The notes: generated from the letters alone by a model not told the origin. A stretch of 64,000 nt of DNA from Paraburkholderia phenoliruptrix (GCF_902859825.1 NZ_CADIKB010000027.1:1-64000), one strand, 5' to 3'. Shown: positions 51,911 through 62,199, counted from the first letter of the stretch. Numbers and translations are program-made.

Positions 51911-52573
51911 ATGTTCACCAAATACTATCCGCAGACGCTTCGCAACCGCCCGCGCATGCTGATCGCGCTCGTGTTGGGCGTCGTGGCTGCCGCGTTGATG
52001 CCCGCGCACATGCGCCCCATGGTCCGTGTGCTGGTCGGCTGGGACACCACGGTGTGGAGTTATCTTGTGCTGATCTGGGCACATATGGCCGCCGCAGACG
52101 AGCACCGTGTGCGCGAATCCGCTCGCCGCGACGACGAGAACGCGGGCGTCGTGCTGTTCGTGATCTGCGCGGCCACGATTGCCAGCATTGTCGCGATCGT
52201 GCTCGAGCTCGCTTCAGCGAAGGGCACTGCAGGCGCGTCGACGGTATGGCACTACACGCTCACCGGACTCACGCTCATCGGCGCGTGGTTCATGATTCCC
52301 ACCATCTTCACGCTGCACTACGCGCGGCTCTATTACGACACCGACGCAAGCGAAACGCCACTGCTCTTTCCCGATCAATCGCTCGTGCCCGACTATTGGG
52401 ACTTTCTGTACTTCTCGTTCACCATCGCCGTGGCTTCGCAGACATCCGATGTGGTGCTGCGCTCGCGGACCATTCGCCGGGCCGCGCTCGCGCAATCCAT
52501 TCTGTCGTTCTACTTCAATGTCGCGGTGCTCGGCTTGTGCGTGAACATTGCGGCCGGCTTGCTCGGCTCGTGA
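51911..52573 (+). CDS. DUF1345 family membrane protein
   Basis: A 220-residue inner-membrane protein with about five hydrophobic segments and the DUF1345 core: LVGWDTTVWSYLVLIWAHMA in the middle, TIFTLHYARLYYDTDASETP and DYWDFLYFSFTIAVASQTSD. The family is widespread and of unknown function. The gene is divergent from the phosphatase gene and has a perfect 13-bp inverted repeat 60 bp after its stop. Confidence 0.88.
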   Translation: MFTKYYPQTLRNRPRMLIALVLGVVAAALMPAHMRPMVRVLVGWDTTVWSYLVLIWAHMAAADEHRVRESARRDDENAGVVLFVICAATIASIVAIVLELASAKGTAGASTVWHYTLTGLTLIGAWFMIPTIFTLHYARLYYDTDASETPLLFPDQSLVPDYWDFLYFSFTIAVASQTSDVVLRSRTIRRAALAQSILSFYFNVAVLGLCVNIAAGLLGS

Positions 52574-52996
52574 TTTCAGACGCTGGGCGGCGGCGTCGTC
52601 GCAGCGGTAACACGTCCTCTCTCACGTCGGGTCCCGTGTAAAACGCGGACCATAGCGGCCCGTTTTACACGGGCTCGCACCCTCTCGCAGCGTCGCGCGC
52701 CGATCTTCGCCGCACCCTTCCTGCAAGGGCACCCGCAGCCCTCGCACGCTCGCCTGGCCCCGCTCACTGGCACAGGCTTTGCTGACTTCCGCAGACGTTC
52801 TGGCCGGCCCGAGTCGCGACGCCTGGCGGCGAGGCACCCGTAACTGGCCAGCGGCGTGACGATCTTTGCACTACATTGACCAGTACGCGCCGTCAGTCTA
52901 CGGATCGCGCGGCAGCCGGCTCTAGAAGCCCAATGAGCGCTGTGATCGCATGCCAATTGCATCCACACCGCAGCAGGACAAATCTGGAAACGACCG
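52574..52996. other. Intergenic region upstream of glgE
   Basis: No gene is supported; the only open frames lack family patterns and ribosome-binding sites. The notable feature is the inverted repeat at 52633-52673. Regulatory signals for the glgE operon should lie here, but no consensus promoter stands out. Confidence 0.35.
52633..52673. repeat. Perfect 13-bp inverted repeat with 15-bp spacer
   Basis: CCCGTGTAAAACG (52633-52645) and CGTTTTACACGGG (52661-52673) are exact complements. It is 60 bp after the DUF1345 gene and about 325 bp before glgE. There is no T-run, so it is not a normal terminator; it could be an operator or remnant element. Confidence 0.7.
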
Positions 52997-55900
52997 ATGG
53001 AACCTCCAAACGGGTACGCGCCGCGGATCTATTTTTTTCATTCACTTCTGGTTGGGCCGCTTGACGCGTGGCCTGCGCAGTTCGCTCATGCGGCCGCGCT
53101 CGGCTTCGATCACGCGTTGATCGGCAGTCTCTTCGAGCCGGGGCGCGCGAGCCATGGCCAGGTGGTCGGCAACCACGCGCGCCTGCATCCGGTGTTCGAA
53201 GCCGAGCAGCCCGCCGGCGACGCCATCCGCACACTCGCCGGCGAGGCGCGTTCGCACGGCCTCACCTTGCTGGCGGATCTCGTGATCGACCGCGTCGCCG
53301 CCGATGGCGCGCTTTACGCCGAGCATGCGGACTGGTTCCATCCGCTCGAAACGGAAGAAGCCCGCCTCGATCCGCGCCACGTGCATCGCGAGGACAACGT
53401 CGCGTATGCCAACTTCAGCGATGCCGGCACGCGTGCCGCGCTCGCCGACTGGTGGACGCAGCAACTGCTCGCGCTCGCCGCGGCGGGCATCGGCGGTTTT
53501 CGCTTCGATTCGCCGCATCGCGTGCCGGTCGAAGTGTGGCGCCAACTGCGCGAACCCGTGCGCGCGGCTCATCCCGACGTGCGCTTTCTCGCCGCCACGC
53601 CGGGCCTCGCCCGCAGCGATCTTGCCGGACTCGAAGGCGCGGGCTTCGACAGTGTGTTCTCGTCGGTGCGCTGGTGGGACTATCGCGCAAGCTGGATGGT
53701 CGAGGAGCACGCCGCGCTCGCGCGCATCGGCGGGCCGATTGCTTTCCCCGAAGCGCCGTACGGCACGCGGCTCGCCGCCGAGCTGAGCGATCCGCATGAT
53801 TCGGGCAGCGTCGAGCGGGCCTATCGGCGCGCGCTCTTTACCGCGTCCGCTGTCGGCACCGGCTGGATGATGCCGATGGGTTTCGAATATGGCGTGAGCG
53901 AACCGATGTCGCAGACACGAGGCGACGCGTCGCAGTTCGCACTCGCGTGCCAGGCGAAACGCTTCGACCTGTCGCAACCCATCTCGCACGCCAACGAACT
54001 GCTGCGCAACGCGAAGGCGCTGCAGGTGAACGGCGAACTGCGCCCGTTGAGCGGACCGGGCGCGCCCGCCGCTGTGCTGCTGCGCGCTGATCAGCCCGAC
54101 TTGCGCGAGGCCGGCGAAGCGGTGCTGATCGCGATCAATCCCGAACTCGGTGCGCCGGTGCGCGTGGATCCGGCGCGCTTCCTTGCCGGCGTGCCCGGCA
54201 ACTTCACGCGCTTCGTTGCGCTCGATGCGCCGGGACGCGCGTCGCCCGCGGCGTTGACACCGTTCACGCTCGCGCCCGGCGCGGTGCGTCTCTTTCAGGC
54301 CGTGACGGAAAAGCCGATCTGTCTCGCGCCGCCCATCGACAAAGCGAACAGCAAGCGCAGCGGACGCAAGACGGTGCTCGAAGCGATCAACGCGCCGCGC
54401 GTCGCGATTGAAAGCGTGATGCCTTCCGTCGACAACGGCCGCTTCGCGGCCAAGCGCAGCGTGGGCGAACGCGCCGAGATCAGCGCCGCGATTTTCGCCG
54501 AAGGCCACGACAAGATCGCCGCCGCCGTGCTGTGGCGCGCCGCCGACGAAAACACCTGGCACGAAGTATTGATGGCTCCGGCGCAACCGGCGGGCCTCGA
54601 CATCTGGAAGGCGCGCATTCCGCTCGAACGCATGGGCCGTCATGAATTCACCGTGATTGCGTGGCGCGACGACTTCGCTTCGCTCGTCGAGCACGTCGAG
54701 AAAAAGCTGAAGGCAGGCCAGACCGTCGAGATAGAACTCGACGAAGCCGCGCATCTGTTCGCGCTCGTGCTCGCCGAAGTGGAAACAGCCGAAGGCGCGG
54801 ACAAGGCGCCGCTCGAACATATCGTCACGCAGTTCAAGAAAGCCGACGACGAGACGAAGCTCAAGCTGCTGCTCGACCCCGCCACCGCGAAAGCGATGAC
54901 CGCCGCGCGCCACCGCCCGTTTCTGAGCCGCGATCCGGTGACCTACAAGATCGACGCCGAGCGCACCGCCGCGCGCTTTGCGAGCTGGTACGAGATCTTC
55001 CCTCGTTCGATGAGTGACGACGAATCGCGCCACGGCACCTTCGCCGATGTCACGAAGAAGCTGCCGCGCATTCGCGACATGGGCTTCGACGTGCTGTACT
55101 TTCCGCCGATTCATCCGATCGGCATGACGAATCGCAAGGGCCGCAACAATACGCTGAACGCGCAGCCCGGCGACGTGGGCAGCCCCTATGCCATCGGCGC
55201 GGCGGAAGGCGGCCATACGGCGGTGCATCCGCAACTCGGCACGCTCGACGACTTCAAGGCTATGCTGGCCGCCGCCCGAGCGCACGGCCTCGAAATCGCG
55301 CTCGACTTCGCGATTCAATGCTCGCCGGACCATCCGTGGCTGAAGGAACATCCCACGTGGTTCGCCTGGCGTCCCGACGGCACGCTGCGTTACGCCGAAA
55401 ATCCGCCGAAGAAGTATCAGGACATCGTGAACCCAGACTTTTACGCGCACGACGCGAAGCCCGACTTGTGGCTCGCCTTGCGCGACGTGATTCTGTTCTG
55501 GATCGAAGCGGGCGTGCATATTTTCCGCGTCGACAATCCGCACACGAAGCCCCTGCCGTTCTGGGAGTGGATGATCAACGACGTGCGCTCGCGCTATCCG
55601 GAGACGATCTTCCTCGCCGAGGCATTCACGCGCCCGCGCATGATGAACCGGCTCGGCAAGATCGGCTTCTCGCAGTCGTACACGTATTTCACGTGGCGCG
55701 AGTCGAAGCGCGATTTCATCGAGTACTTGAGCGAACTCACGCAAACCGGTGCGCGCGATTTCTACCGGCCGAATTTCTTCGTGAATACGCCGGACATCAA
55801 TCCGCGTCATCTGCAGTCCCAGGGACGCACGGGCTTTCTGATTCGCGCGGCGCTCGCGTCGACGCTGGCCGGCTTGTGGGGCGTGTATAGCGGCTTCGAG

Positions 55901-56449
55901 CTGTGCGAGGCGGCCGCGTTGCCCAACAGCGAAGAATATCTCGACTCCGAGAAGTACCAGTTGCGCGCGTGGGACTGGAACCGGCCCGGCAACATCGTGG
56001 CCGAAATCACCGCGCTGAACCGGATTCGCCGCGCGAATCCCGCGCTGCAAACGCATCTCGGCCTCACGTTCCTGCCCGCGCACAACGACAACATTCTGTT
56101 CTTCGAAAAGGCAACCGAGTCACGCGACAACGTGATCGTCGTCGCAATCAATCTCGATCCGTTCAACGAACAGGGCGCGGATATCGAGCTGTCGTGGGAG
56201 ACATTCCAGAAATGGAATCTGCATGACCACGGCCCGCTCGAAGTCACCGATCAGATGACGGGCGCCCGCTTCGAATGGCATGGCCGCTGGCAGCACGTGC
56301 GGCTCGGCCCGGGCCAGCCTTTTTCGATCTGGCGCATCGCGCCGCTCGGCGGCCTGCCTGCCGAGCGTCCCGAGGAAGCCGACAGCGATCCGACCGGCGC
56401 CCCTCACGCAGACGCCGGCAACCCTACCCCGACGGAAGGTGCGATATGA
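52997..56449 (+). CDS. glgE: Alpha-1,4-glucan:maltose-1-phosphate maltosyltransferase GlgE, with an extra amylase-like N-terminal domain
   Basis: A 1150-residue protein, about 450 residues longer than usual GlgE. The C-terminal part (about 470-1150) is GlgE: a beta-domain, then the GH13 core with nucleophile Asp846 (FRVDNPHTKPLPFWEW) and acid/base Glu875 (IFLAEAFTRPRMMNRL). The N-terminal part (about 1-430) is a second, degenerate GH13 domain: Asp171 (FRFDSPHRVPVEVW) aligns with the nucleophile, but the Glu position is Ala200 (RFLAATPGLARSDL). GlgE adds maltose units from maltose-1-phosphate to glucan ends. It overlaps the next gene by 4 bp. Confidence 0.93.
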   Translation: MEPPNGYAPRIYFFHSLLVGPLDAWPAQFAHAAALGFDHALIGSLFEPGRASHGQVVGNHARLHPVFEAEQPAGDAIRTLAGEARSHGLTLLADLVIDRVAADGALYAEHADWFHPLETEEARLDPRHVHREDNVAYANFSDAGTRAALADWWTQQLLALAAAGIGGFRFDSPHRVPVEVWRQLREPVRAAHPDVRFLAATPGLARSDLAGLEGAGFDSVFSSVRWWDYRASWMVEEHAALARIGGPIAFPEAPYGTRLAAELSDPHDSGSVERAYRRALFTASAVGTGWMMPMGFEYGVSEPMSQTRGDASQFALACQAKRFDLSQPISHANELLRNAKALQVNGELRPLSGPGAPAAVLLRADQPDLREAGEAVLIAINPELGAPVRVDPARFLAGVPGNFTRFVALDAPGRASPAALTPFTLAPGAVRLFQAVTEKPICLAPPIDKANSKRSGRKTVLEAINAPRVAIESVMPSVDNGRFAAKRSVGERAEISAAIFAEGHDKIAAAVLWRAADENTWHEVLMAPAQPAGLDIWKARIPLERMGRHEFTVIAWRDDFASLVEHVEKKLKAGQTVEIELDEAAHLFALVLAEVETAEGADKAPLEHIVTQFKKADDETKLKLLLDPATAKAMTAARHRPFLSRDPVTYKIDAERTAARFASWYEIFPRSMSDDESRHGTFADVTKKLPRIRDMGFDVLYFPPIHPIGMTNRKGRNNTLNAQPGDVGSPYAIGAAEGGHTAVHPQLGTLDDFKAMLAAARAHGLEIALDFAIQCSPDHPWLKEHPTWFAWRPDGTLRYAENPPKKYQDIVNPDFYAHDAKPDLWLALRDVILFWIEAGVHIFRVDNPHTKPLPFWEWMINDVRSRYPETIFLAEAFTRPRMMNRLGKIGFSQSYTYFTWRESKRDFIEYLSELTQTGARDFYRPNFFVNTPDINPRHLQSQGRTGFLIRAALASTLAGLWGVYSGFELCEAAALPNSEEYLDSEKYQLRAWDWNRPGNIVAEITALNRIRRANPALQTHLGLTFLPAHNDNILFFEKATESRDNVIVVAINLDPFNEQGADIELSWETFQKWNLHDHGPLEVTDQMTGARFEWHGRWQHVRLGPGQPFSIWRIAPLGGLPAERPEEADSDPTGAPHADAGNPTPTEGAI

Positions 56450-59400
56450 AGCGTGACGATTCCTCAGAGACCGCATCGCAGGCAAGCGCAAGCACGGCAA
56501 CCGCAACCGCTGCTGCAACGAAAGCGCGCACGCGTCGCCGCGGCAAGCCCGCCGCGCTGAGCGACGATCCGCTCTGGTACAAGGACGCAATCATCTACCA
56601 GGTGCACATCAAGTCGTTCTTCGATGCGAATAACGACGGCGTCGGCGATTTCCCCGGCCTCATCGCGAAGCTCGACTACATTGCCGAACTCGGCGTGAAC
56701 GCGATCTGGCTGCTGCCGTTCTACCCGTCGCCGCGGCGCGACGACGGCTACGACATTGCCGATTACCGTAACGTGCACCCCGACTACGGCCAGCTTTCCG
56801 ACGTCAAACGCTTCATTCAGGAAGCGCACGCGCGCGGTATCCGCGTGATTACCGAACTCGTGATCAACCACACGTCGGATCAGCACCCGTGGTTCCAGCG
56901 CGCGCGGCGCGCGAAGCCCGGCTCGAATCATCGCAACTTCTATGTGTGGTCCGACACCGACAAGAAGTATCCGGAAACGCGCATTATTTTTATCGACTCC
57001 GAGCCGTCGAACTGGACGCACGATCCGGTCGCGGGCGCGTATTACTGGCACCGCTTCTATTCGCATCAGCCCGATCTGAACTTCGACAATCCCGCGGTGC
57101 TGCGGGAAGTGCTGCAAATCATGCGTTTCTGGCTCGATATGGGCATCGACGGGCTGCGGCTCGACGCGGTGCCGTACCTCGTCGAACGCGAGGGCACGAA
57201 CAACGAGAACCTGCCCGAAACGCACGCGATTCTGAAGAAGATTCGCGCGACCATCGACGCCGAGTATCCGAACCGCATGCTGCTCGCCGAGGCCAACCAG
57301 TGGCCGGAAGACGTGAAGGAATATTTCGGCGACGAAGACGAATGCCACATGGCATTTCACTTCCCGCTGATGCCGCGCATCTACATGTCGATTGCGAGCG
57401 AGGACCGCTTTCCGATTACCGACATCATGCGGCAAACGCCGGACCTCGCCGAGTCGAATCAATGGGCGATTTTCCTGCGCAATCACGACGAGCTCACGCT
57501 CGAAATGGTCACGGACTCCGAGCGCGATTACTTGTGGAACACCTACGCAAGCGATCGCCGCGCGCGCCTGAACCTCGGCATTCGCCGCCGTCTCGCGCCG
57601 CTGATGGAGCGCGACCGCCGCCGCATCGAGCTGATCAATTCGCTGCTGCTCTCGATGCCCGGCACGCCCGTAATCTATTACGGCGACGAACTCGGCATGG
57701 GCGACAACATTCACCTCGGCGACCGCGACGGCGTACGCACGCCGATGCAATGGTCGTCGGATCGCAACGGCGGCTTCTCGCGCGCCGATCCCGAGCAACT
57801 CGTGCTGCCGCCGGTAATGGGCGCGCTCTACGGCTTCGACGCCGTCAACGTCGAAGCGCAAAGCCGCGATCCGCATTCGCTGCTCAACTGGACACGGCGC
57901 ATGCTCGCCACGCGTCGCGCGAAACAGACGTTCGGGCGCGGCACGATCCGCTTCCTGAAACCGGAGAATCGCAAGATCCTCGCGTATCTGCGTGAAATGC
58001 CCGGCGAGCCGCCCATTCTTTGCGTGGCGAATCTGTCGCGCGCACCGCAGGCGGTCGAGCTCGATCTGTCCGAGTTCAACGGCGCCGTGCCGATCGAAAT
58101 GACCGCCGACTCCGTGTTCCCTGCCATCGGCCAACTGACTTATCTGCTGACGTTCCCGCCGTACGGCTTCCTGTGGTTCCTGCTGTGCGAAGGCGGTCAG
58201 CGTCCGACGTGGGCGCAGGCGCACCCCGAGCCGTTGCCCGAGTTCGTCACCATTGTGATCCGCGAAGGCCAGACCGGCCCGACGCCCGAAAACGTGCGGC
58301 TGCTCGAGTCGGAAGTGCTGCCTTCTTGGTTGAGCCGCCGCCGCTGGTTTGCGTCGAAGGATCAGAAGATGCATGCCGTGCGGCTCGCCGCGTTGACCAC
58401 GATACCGAACGGCGGCTTCGCGTTCACCGAAATCGAAGCGGACGTCGGCGACCACACCGAACGCTACGTCGTACCGATTGCAATCACGTGGGGCGGCGAG
58501 ACGACCACGCCGCTCTTTCTGCAGCTCGCGCTGGCACGTGTGCGGCGCGGCCGCAACGTCGGGCATCTGACCGACGCATTCGCGCTGCCGATCTTCGCGC
58601 ACGGCGTGCTGCGTAAATTGCGCGAGCGCGCAGTCGTGCCGACCGTGCAGAAGAGCGAGATCCGGTTCATTCCGACTGAGCGCTTCACGGAGCTCGACGG
58701 TCTCGGCGAACGCCCGGAAATCCGCTGGCTCGCGGCGGAACAGAGCAACAGTTCCCTGATCATCGCGGACGCCGCCGTCCTCAAGCTCGTGCGGCGTCTC
58801 GTGAGCGGCATTCATCCGGAAGCGGAAATCAGCCGCTATCTGACGCAGCTCGGCTATGCCAACACCGCGCCGCTCTTCGGCGAAGTGGTGCGCGTGGATC
58901 CCGAAGGCGTGCCGCATACGCTCGCGATCCTGCAAGGCTTTGTCGACAATCAGGGCGATGCGTGGAACTGGTCGCTCGATTATCTGCGTCGCTCGGTCGA
59001 CGAGCTGGCGATCACGGTCGACACGGAGACGTCGTCGGCCCCCGATCGCGCCAACGAGGCCATTCTGCTCGAAGGCTACGCGGCACTCGCCGGCATCATC
59101 GGCAGACGGCTCGGCGAGCTGCATGTCGCGCTCGCCTCGCCGACCGACGACCCGGCGTTCTCGCCCGAACCCGCCGACGCCGACCAGGTGAAGGCGTGGG
59201 TCGACGGCACGCAGTCCATGCTCGCGAGCGCGCTCGACCTGCTCGCACCGCGCATCGACCAGCTGCTCGATGCCGAGACGAAAGCGCTCGCGCAAAGTCT
59301 GATCGACCGGCGCGCGGCGCTCGTCGAAGCCGTGAATCGACTCATATCGGCGGACACGCGGGCGCTGCGCATTCGTATTCACGGCGACTTCCATCTCGGG

Positions 59401-59913
59401 CAGGTGCTGGTCGCGCAGGGCGACGCGTATCTGATCGACTTCGAAGGCGAGCCCGCACGTTCGCTCGAAGAGCGTCGCCGGAAATCGAGTCCGCTGCGCG
59501 ACGTGGCCGGGCTGATGCGGTCACTGTCGTATGCGAGCGCCGCCGCGCAGTCCACCACGGAAGCCGCGCCGCAACAGACCGCGGACCGCAAGCGCGTGTT
59601 GTTCGACCGTTTCCGCGCGCACGCCACCGAGACGTTCCTGAAGGAATACCGCGCGGCCACCGCCGAAGCACCGACGCCGCTCGTCGCGCCCGAGGCGGAA
59701 CAGGCGCTGCTCGATCTGTTCCTGATCGAAAAGGCCGCGTACGAAGTCCGCTATGAAGCGGCCAACCGTCCGACGTGGCTCAGCCTGCCGGTGCGCGGTC
59801 TCGCGGCGCTCGCGAGCCGGCTGCTCGGCGACACCGGTGCGCCGCATGATCCTTCAACCGAGGCGCGAGACGCCGCCACCCCGCCTCATCCGGCCGAGGG
59901 CGACTATGAGTGA
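56446..59913 (+). CDS. treS: Trehalose synthase TreS fused to maltokinase (Mak/Pep2)
   Basis: A 1155-residue bifunctional enzyme. Residues about 40-590 are the GH13 TreS (YKDAIIYQVHIKSFFDANND; nucleophile Asp240 in LRLDAVPYL; acid Glu282 in LLAEANQW; Asp348 in RNHDELTLE). Residues about 640-1120 are the maltokinase, with catalytic Asp981 in RIHGDFHLGQVL and LIDFEGEPARS. TreS turns trehalose into maltose, which the kinase converts to maltose-1-phosphate for GlgE. Fusion of the two steps is known in this group. It starts inside the glgE stop and overlaps glgB by 8 bp. Confidence 0.95.
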   Translation: MKRDDSSETASQASASTATATAAATKARTRRRGKPAALSDDPLWYKDAIIYQVHIKSFFDANNDGVGDFPGLIAKLDYIAELGVNAIWLLPFYPSPRRDDGYDIADYRNVHPDYGQLSDVKRFIQEAHARGIRVITELVINHTSDQHPWFQRARRAKPGSNHRNFYVWSDTDKKYPETRIIFIDSEPSNWTHDPVAGAYYWHRFYSHQPDLNFDNPAVLREVLQIMRFWLDMGIDGLRLDAVPYLVEREGTNNENLPETHAILKKIRATIDAEYPNRMLLAEANQWPEDVKEYFGDEDECHMAFHFPLMPRIYMSIASEDRFPITDIMRQTPDLAESNQWAIFLRNHDELTLEMVTDSERDYLWNTYASDRRARLNLGIRRRLAPLMERDRRRIELINSLLLSMPGTPVIYYGDELGMGDNIHLGDRDGVRTPMQWSSDRNGGFSRADPEQLVLPPVMGALYGFDAVNVEAQSRDPHSLLNWTRRMLATRRAKQTFGRGTIRFLKPENRKILAYLREMPGEPPILCVANLSRAPQAVELDLSEFNGAVPIEMTADSVFPAIGQLTYLLTFPPYGFLWFLLCEGGQRPTWAQAHPEPLPEFVTIVIREGQTGPTPENVRLLESEVLPSWLSRRRWFASKDQKMHAVRLAALTTIPNGGFAFTEIEADVGDHTERYVVPIAITWGGETTTPLFLQLALARVRRGRNVGHLTDAFALPIFAHGVLRKLRERAVVPTVQKSEIRFIPTERFTELDGLGERPEIRWLAAEQSNSSLIIADAAVLKLVRRLVSGIHPEAEISRYLTQLGYANTAPLFGEVVRVDPEGVPHTLAILQGFVDNQGDAWNWSLDYLRRSVDELAITVDTETSSAPDRANEAILLEGYAALAGIIGRRLGELHVALASPTDDPAFSPEPADADQVKAWVDGTQSMLASALDLLAPRIDQLLDAETKALAQSLIDRRAALVEAVNRLISADTRALRIRIHGDFHLGQVLVAQGDAYLIDFEGEPARSLEERRRKSSPLRDVAGLMRSLSYASAAAQSTTEAAPQQTADRKRVLFDRFRAHATETFLKEYRAATAEAPTPLVAPEAEQALLDLFLIEKAAYEVRYEAANRPTWLSLPVRGLAALASRLLGDTGAPHDPSTEARDAATPPHPAEGDYE

Positions 59914-62116
59914 ACACGATCCGGCCGCAGGCCTTCAGCCGCTCGACATCGACGCGCTCGTCGAGGCGCGCCATCCCGATCCTTTCTCGCAGCTCGGGCT
60001 GCATCACACGGACGCGGGTCCGGTGGTGCGCGCGTTGTTGCCGAATGCCGCGCACGTCAGCGTGATCGCGCGCGCCGACGGCGCACCCCTCGGCGAACTT
60101 CAGCAGCTGCGTCCCGGGCTTTTTGCCGGCCGCGTGAGCTCGGCCGTGCCGTATCGATTGCGCATCGACTGGCATGGCGTCGTGCAGGAAATCGAGGACA
60201 CCTACTCGTTCGGCCCCGTGCTCGGCGATGAACCGCTCGGGCGTCTCGCGAACGGCGACCCGTATGCGGTGCTCGAATGCCTCGGCGCCCACCCGATGGA
60301 ATTCGACGGCGTGCCGGGCGTGCGCTTCGCAGTGTGGGCGCCGAATGCGCGGCGCGTCTCCGTGGTCGGCGATTTCAATGCATGGGACGGGCGCCGTCAT
60401 CCGATGCGTCTGCGGCATCAGGCGGGCGTGTGGGAACTCTTCGTGCCGCGCGTCGGCCCGGGGACGCGCTACAAGTACGAACTGCTCGCGCGCGATGGTC
60501 ATCCGCTGCCGTTGAAGGCCGACCCTTGCGCGATGCAAAGCGAGAAGCCGCCAGGCACGGCGTCGGTGGTCGCGCATGTCGACGAGATCGAGCAGTTTCC
60601 GTGGACCGATCACGACTGGATCCAGTCGCGCGGCGAAAAGCAGACGCCGCGCTCGCCGGTCTCGATCTACGAAGTGCATGCGGAGTCGTGGCTGCGCGTC
60701 GCCGAAGAGGGCCAGCGCGGTCTCGATTGGGCCGAGCTCGCCGAGCGCCTGATTCCGTATGCGAAAACCATGGGCTTCACGCACGTGGAGTTTCTGCCGG
60801 TCGCGGAACATCCGTTCGGCGGATCGTGGGGTTATCAGCCGCTCGGGCAGTTCGCGCCGTCGGCGCGCTTCGGCAAGCCGGAGCAGTTCGCGCTCTTCGT
60901 CAACAAGGCGCACGAGGCAGGGCTCGGCGTGATCATCGACTGGGTGCCCGCGCATTTTCCGAACGACGCGCACGGTCTCGTGCAGTTCGACGGCACGCCG
61001 CTTTACGAGCATGCCGATCCGCGCGAAGGCTACCACCAGGACTGGAACACGATGATCTACAACCTCGGCCGCAACGAGGTGAGCGCGTTCCTGATTGCGT
61101 CGGGGCTCGCGTGGCTCAAGCGCTATCACGTGGACGGCCTGCGCGTGGACGCCGTGGCGTCGATGCTCTATCGCGACTATTCGCGCGCCGCCGGCGAGTG
61201 GGTGCCGAACATTTACGGCGGCCGCGAGAATCTCGAGTCGATCGCGTTCCTCAAGCGCCTGAATCACGAGGTGGGCTATGTGCCGGGCGTGCCGGGCGCG
61301 ATCACCATTGCCGAGGAATCCACCGCGTGGCCGGGCGTCACGGCCCGCGTGGAAGACGGCGGCCTCGGTTTCCAGTTCAAGTGGAACATGGGCTGGATGC
61401 ACGACACGCTGCATTACATGCACGAAGATCCGGTCTATCGCCAATACCATCATCACAATATGACGTTCGGGATGGTGTACGCGTATTCGGAGCGCTTCGT
61501 GCTGCCGCTTTCGCACGACGAAGTGGTGCACGGCAAAGGCTCGTTGCTCGGCAAGATGCCCGGCGACACCTGGCAGAAGTTCGCGAATCTGCGCGCGTAC
61601 TTTGGCTTCATGTGGACTCACCCGGGCAAGAAGCTGCTTTTCATGGGGGGCGAATTCGGCCAGCTCGCCGAGTTCAATCACGACGCGTCGCCCCACTGGC
61701 ATCTGCTCGACGATGCCCATCATCACGGCGTGCAATTGCTGGTGCGCGACCTGAACCGCCTCTATCACGACGAGCCCGCGCTGCATCTGCTCGACAGCGA
61801 GCCGGGCGGCTTTAACTGGCTGATCGGCGACGACAGCGCCAACAGCGTGTTCGCGTATCGACGTACCGACGGCGCGGGCCGCGAACTCGTCGTGGTGTGC
61901 AACATGACGCCGGTGCCGCGCGTCGGCTACCGCATCGGCATGCCGCGCGAAGGGCGCTGGTCGGAGGTGTTGAACACGGACGCTAGCGTGTATGGCGGCT
62001 CGAATATGGGCAACGGCGGCGTGATTCACACCGACGCGCTAGCGAGCCACGGCTGGCCGCATTCGGCCTCCCTGACCTTGCCGCCGCTCGCCACGATCGT
62101 GCTGCGCGCCGACTGA
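59906..62116 (+). CDS. glgB: 1,4-alpha-glucan branching enzyme
   Basis: A 736-residue GH13 enzyme, full length. An N-terminal carbohydrate-binding part is followed by the catalytic domain with Asp415 (GLRVDAVASMLY), Glu470 (ITIAEESTAWPGVT) and Asp538 (LSHDEVVHGKGS). It cuts linear alpha-1,4 chains and attaches them by alpha-1,6 links, so it shapes the GlgE product. It overlaps the treS-mak end by 8 bp. A hairpin lies after it, before glgX. Confidence 0.96.
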   Translation: MSEHDPAAGLQPLDIDALVEARHPDPFSQLGLHHTDAGPVVRALLPNAAHVSVIARADGAPLGELQQLRPGLFAGRVSSAVPYRLRIDWHGVVQEIEDTYSFGPVLGDEPLGRLANGDPYAVLECLGAHPMEFDGVPGVRFAVWAPNARRVSVVGDFNAWDGRRHPMRLRHQAGVWELFVPRVGPGTRYKYELLARDGHPLPLKADPCAMQSEKPPGTASVVAHVDEIEQFPWTDHDWIQSRGEKQTPRSPVSIYEVHAESWLRVAEEGQRGLDWAELAERLIPYAKTMGFTHVEFLPVAEHPFGGSWGYQPLGQFAPSARFGKPEQFALFVNKAHEAGLGVIIDWVPAHFPNDAHGLVQFDGTPLYEHADPREGYHQDWNTMIYNLGRNEVSAFLIASGLAWLKRYHVDGLRVDAVASMLYRDYSRAAGEWVPNIYGGRENLESIAFLKRLNHEVGYVPGVPGAITIAEESTAWPGVTARVEDGGLGFQFKWNMGWMHDTLHYMHEDPVYRQYHHHNMTFGMVYAYSERFVLPLSHDEVVHGKGSLLGKMPGDTWQKFANLRAYFGFMWTHPGKKLLFMGGEFGQLAEFNHDASPHWHLLDDAHHHGVQLLVRDLNRLYHDEPALHLLDSEPGGFNWLIGDDSANSVFAYRRTDGAGRELVVVCNMTPVPRVGYRIGMPREGRWSEVLNTDASVYGGSNMGNGGVIHTDALASHGWPHSASLTLPPLATIVLRAD

Positions 62117-62161
62117 GCGGCACTGTCGGCGGAATCGGCCACGGCCCGGTTCCGTCGAAGG

Positions 62162-62199
62162 CGAGCGCGCGGCCCGTATGACGAAGGGCCGCGCGCTCG
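62162..62199 (+). terminator. Strong hairpin between glgB and glgX
   Basis: CGAGCGCGCGGCCC and GGGCCGCGCGCTCG pair perfectly (14 bp) with a 10-nt loop, followed by TTGTTT. It may stop part of the transcription before glgX or stabilise the upstream message. Confidence 0.6.

Noticed and set aside
53042..62029. Very long minus-strand frames (up to about 1000 residues) opposite glgE, treS-mak and glgB
   Set aside because: These are shadows of the real GH13 genes; the true frames carry all catalytic motifs and overlap as an operon.
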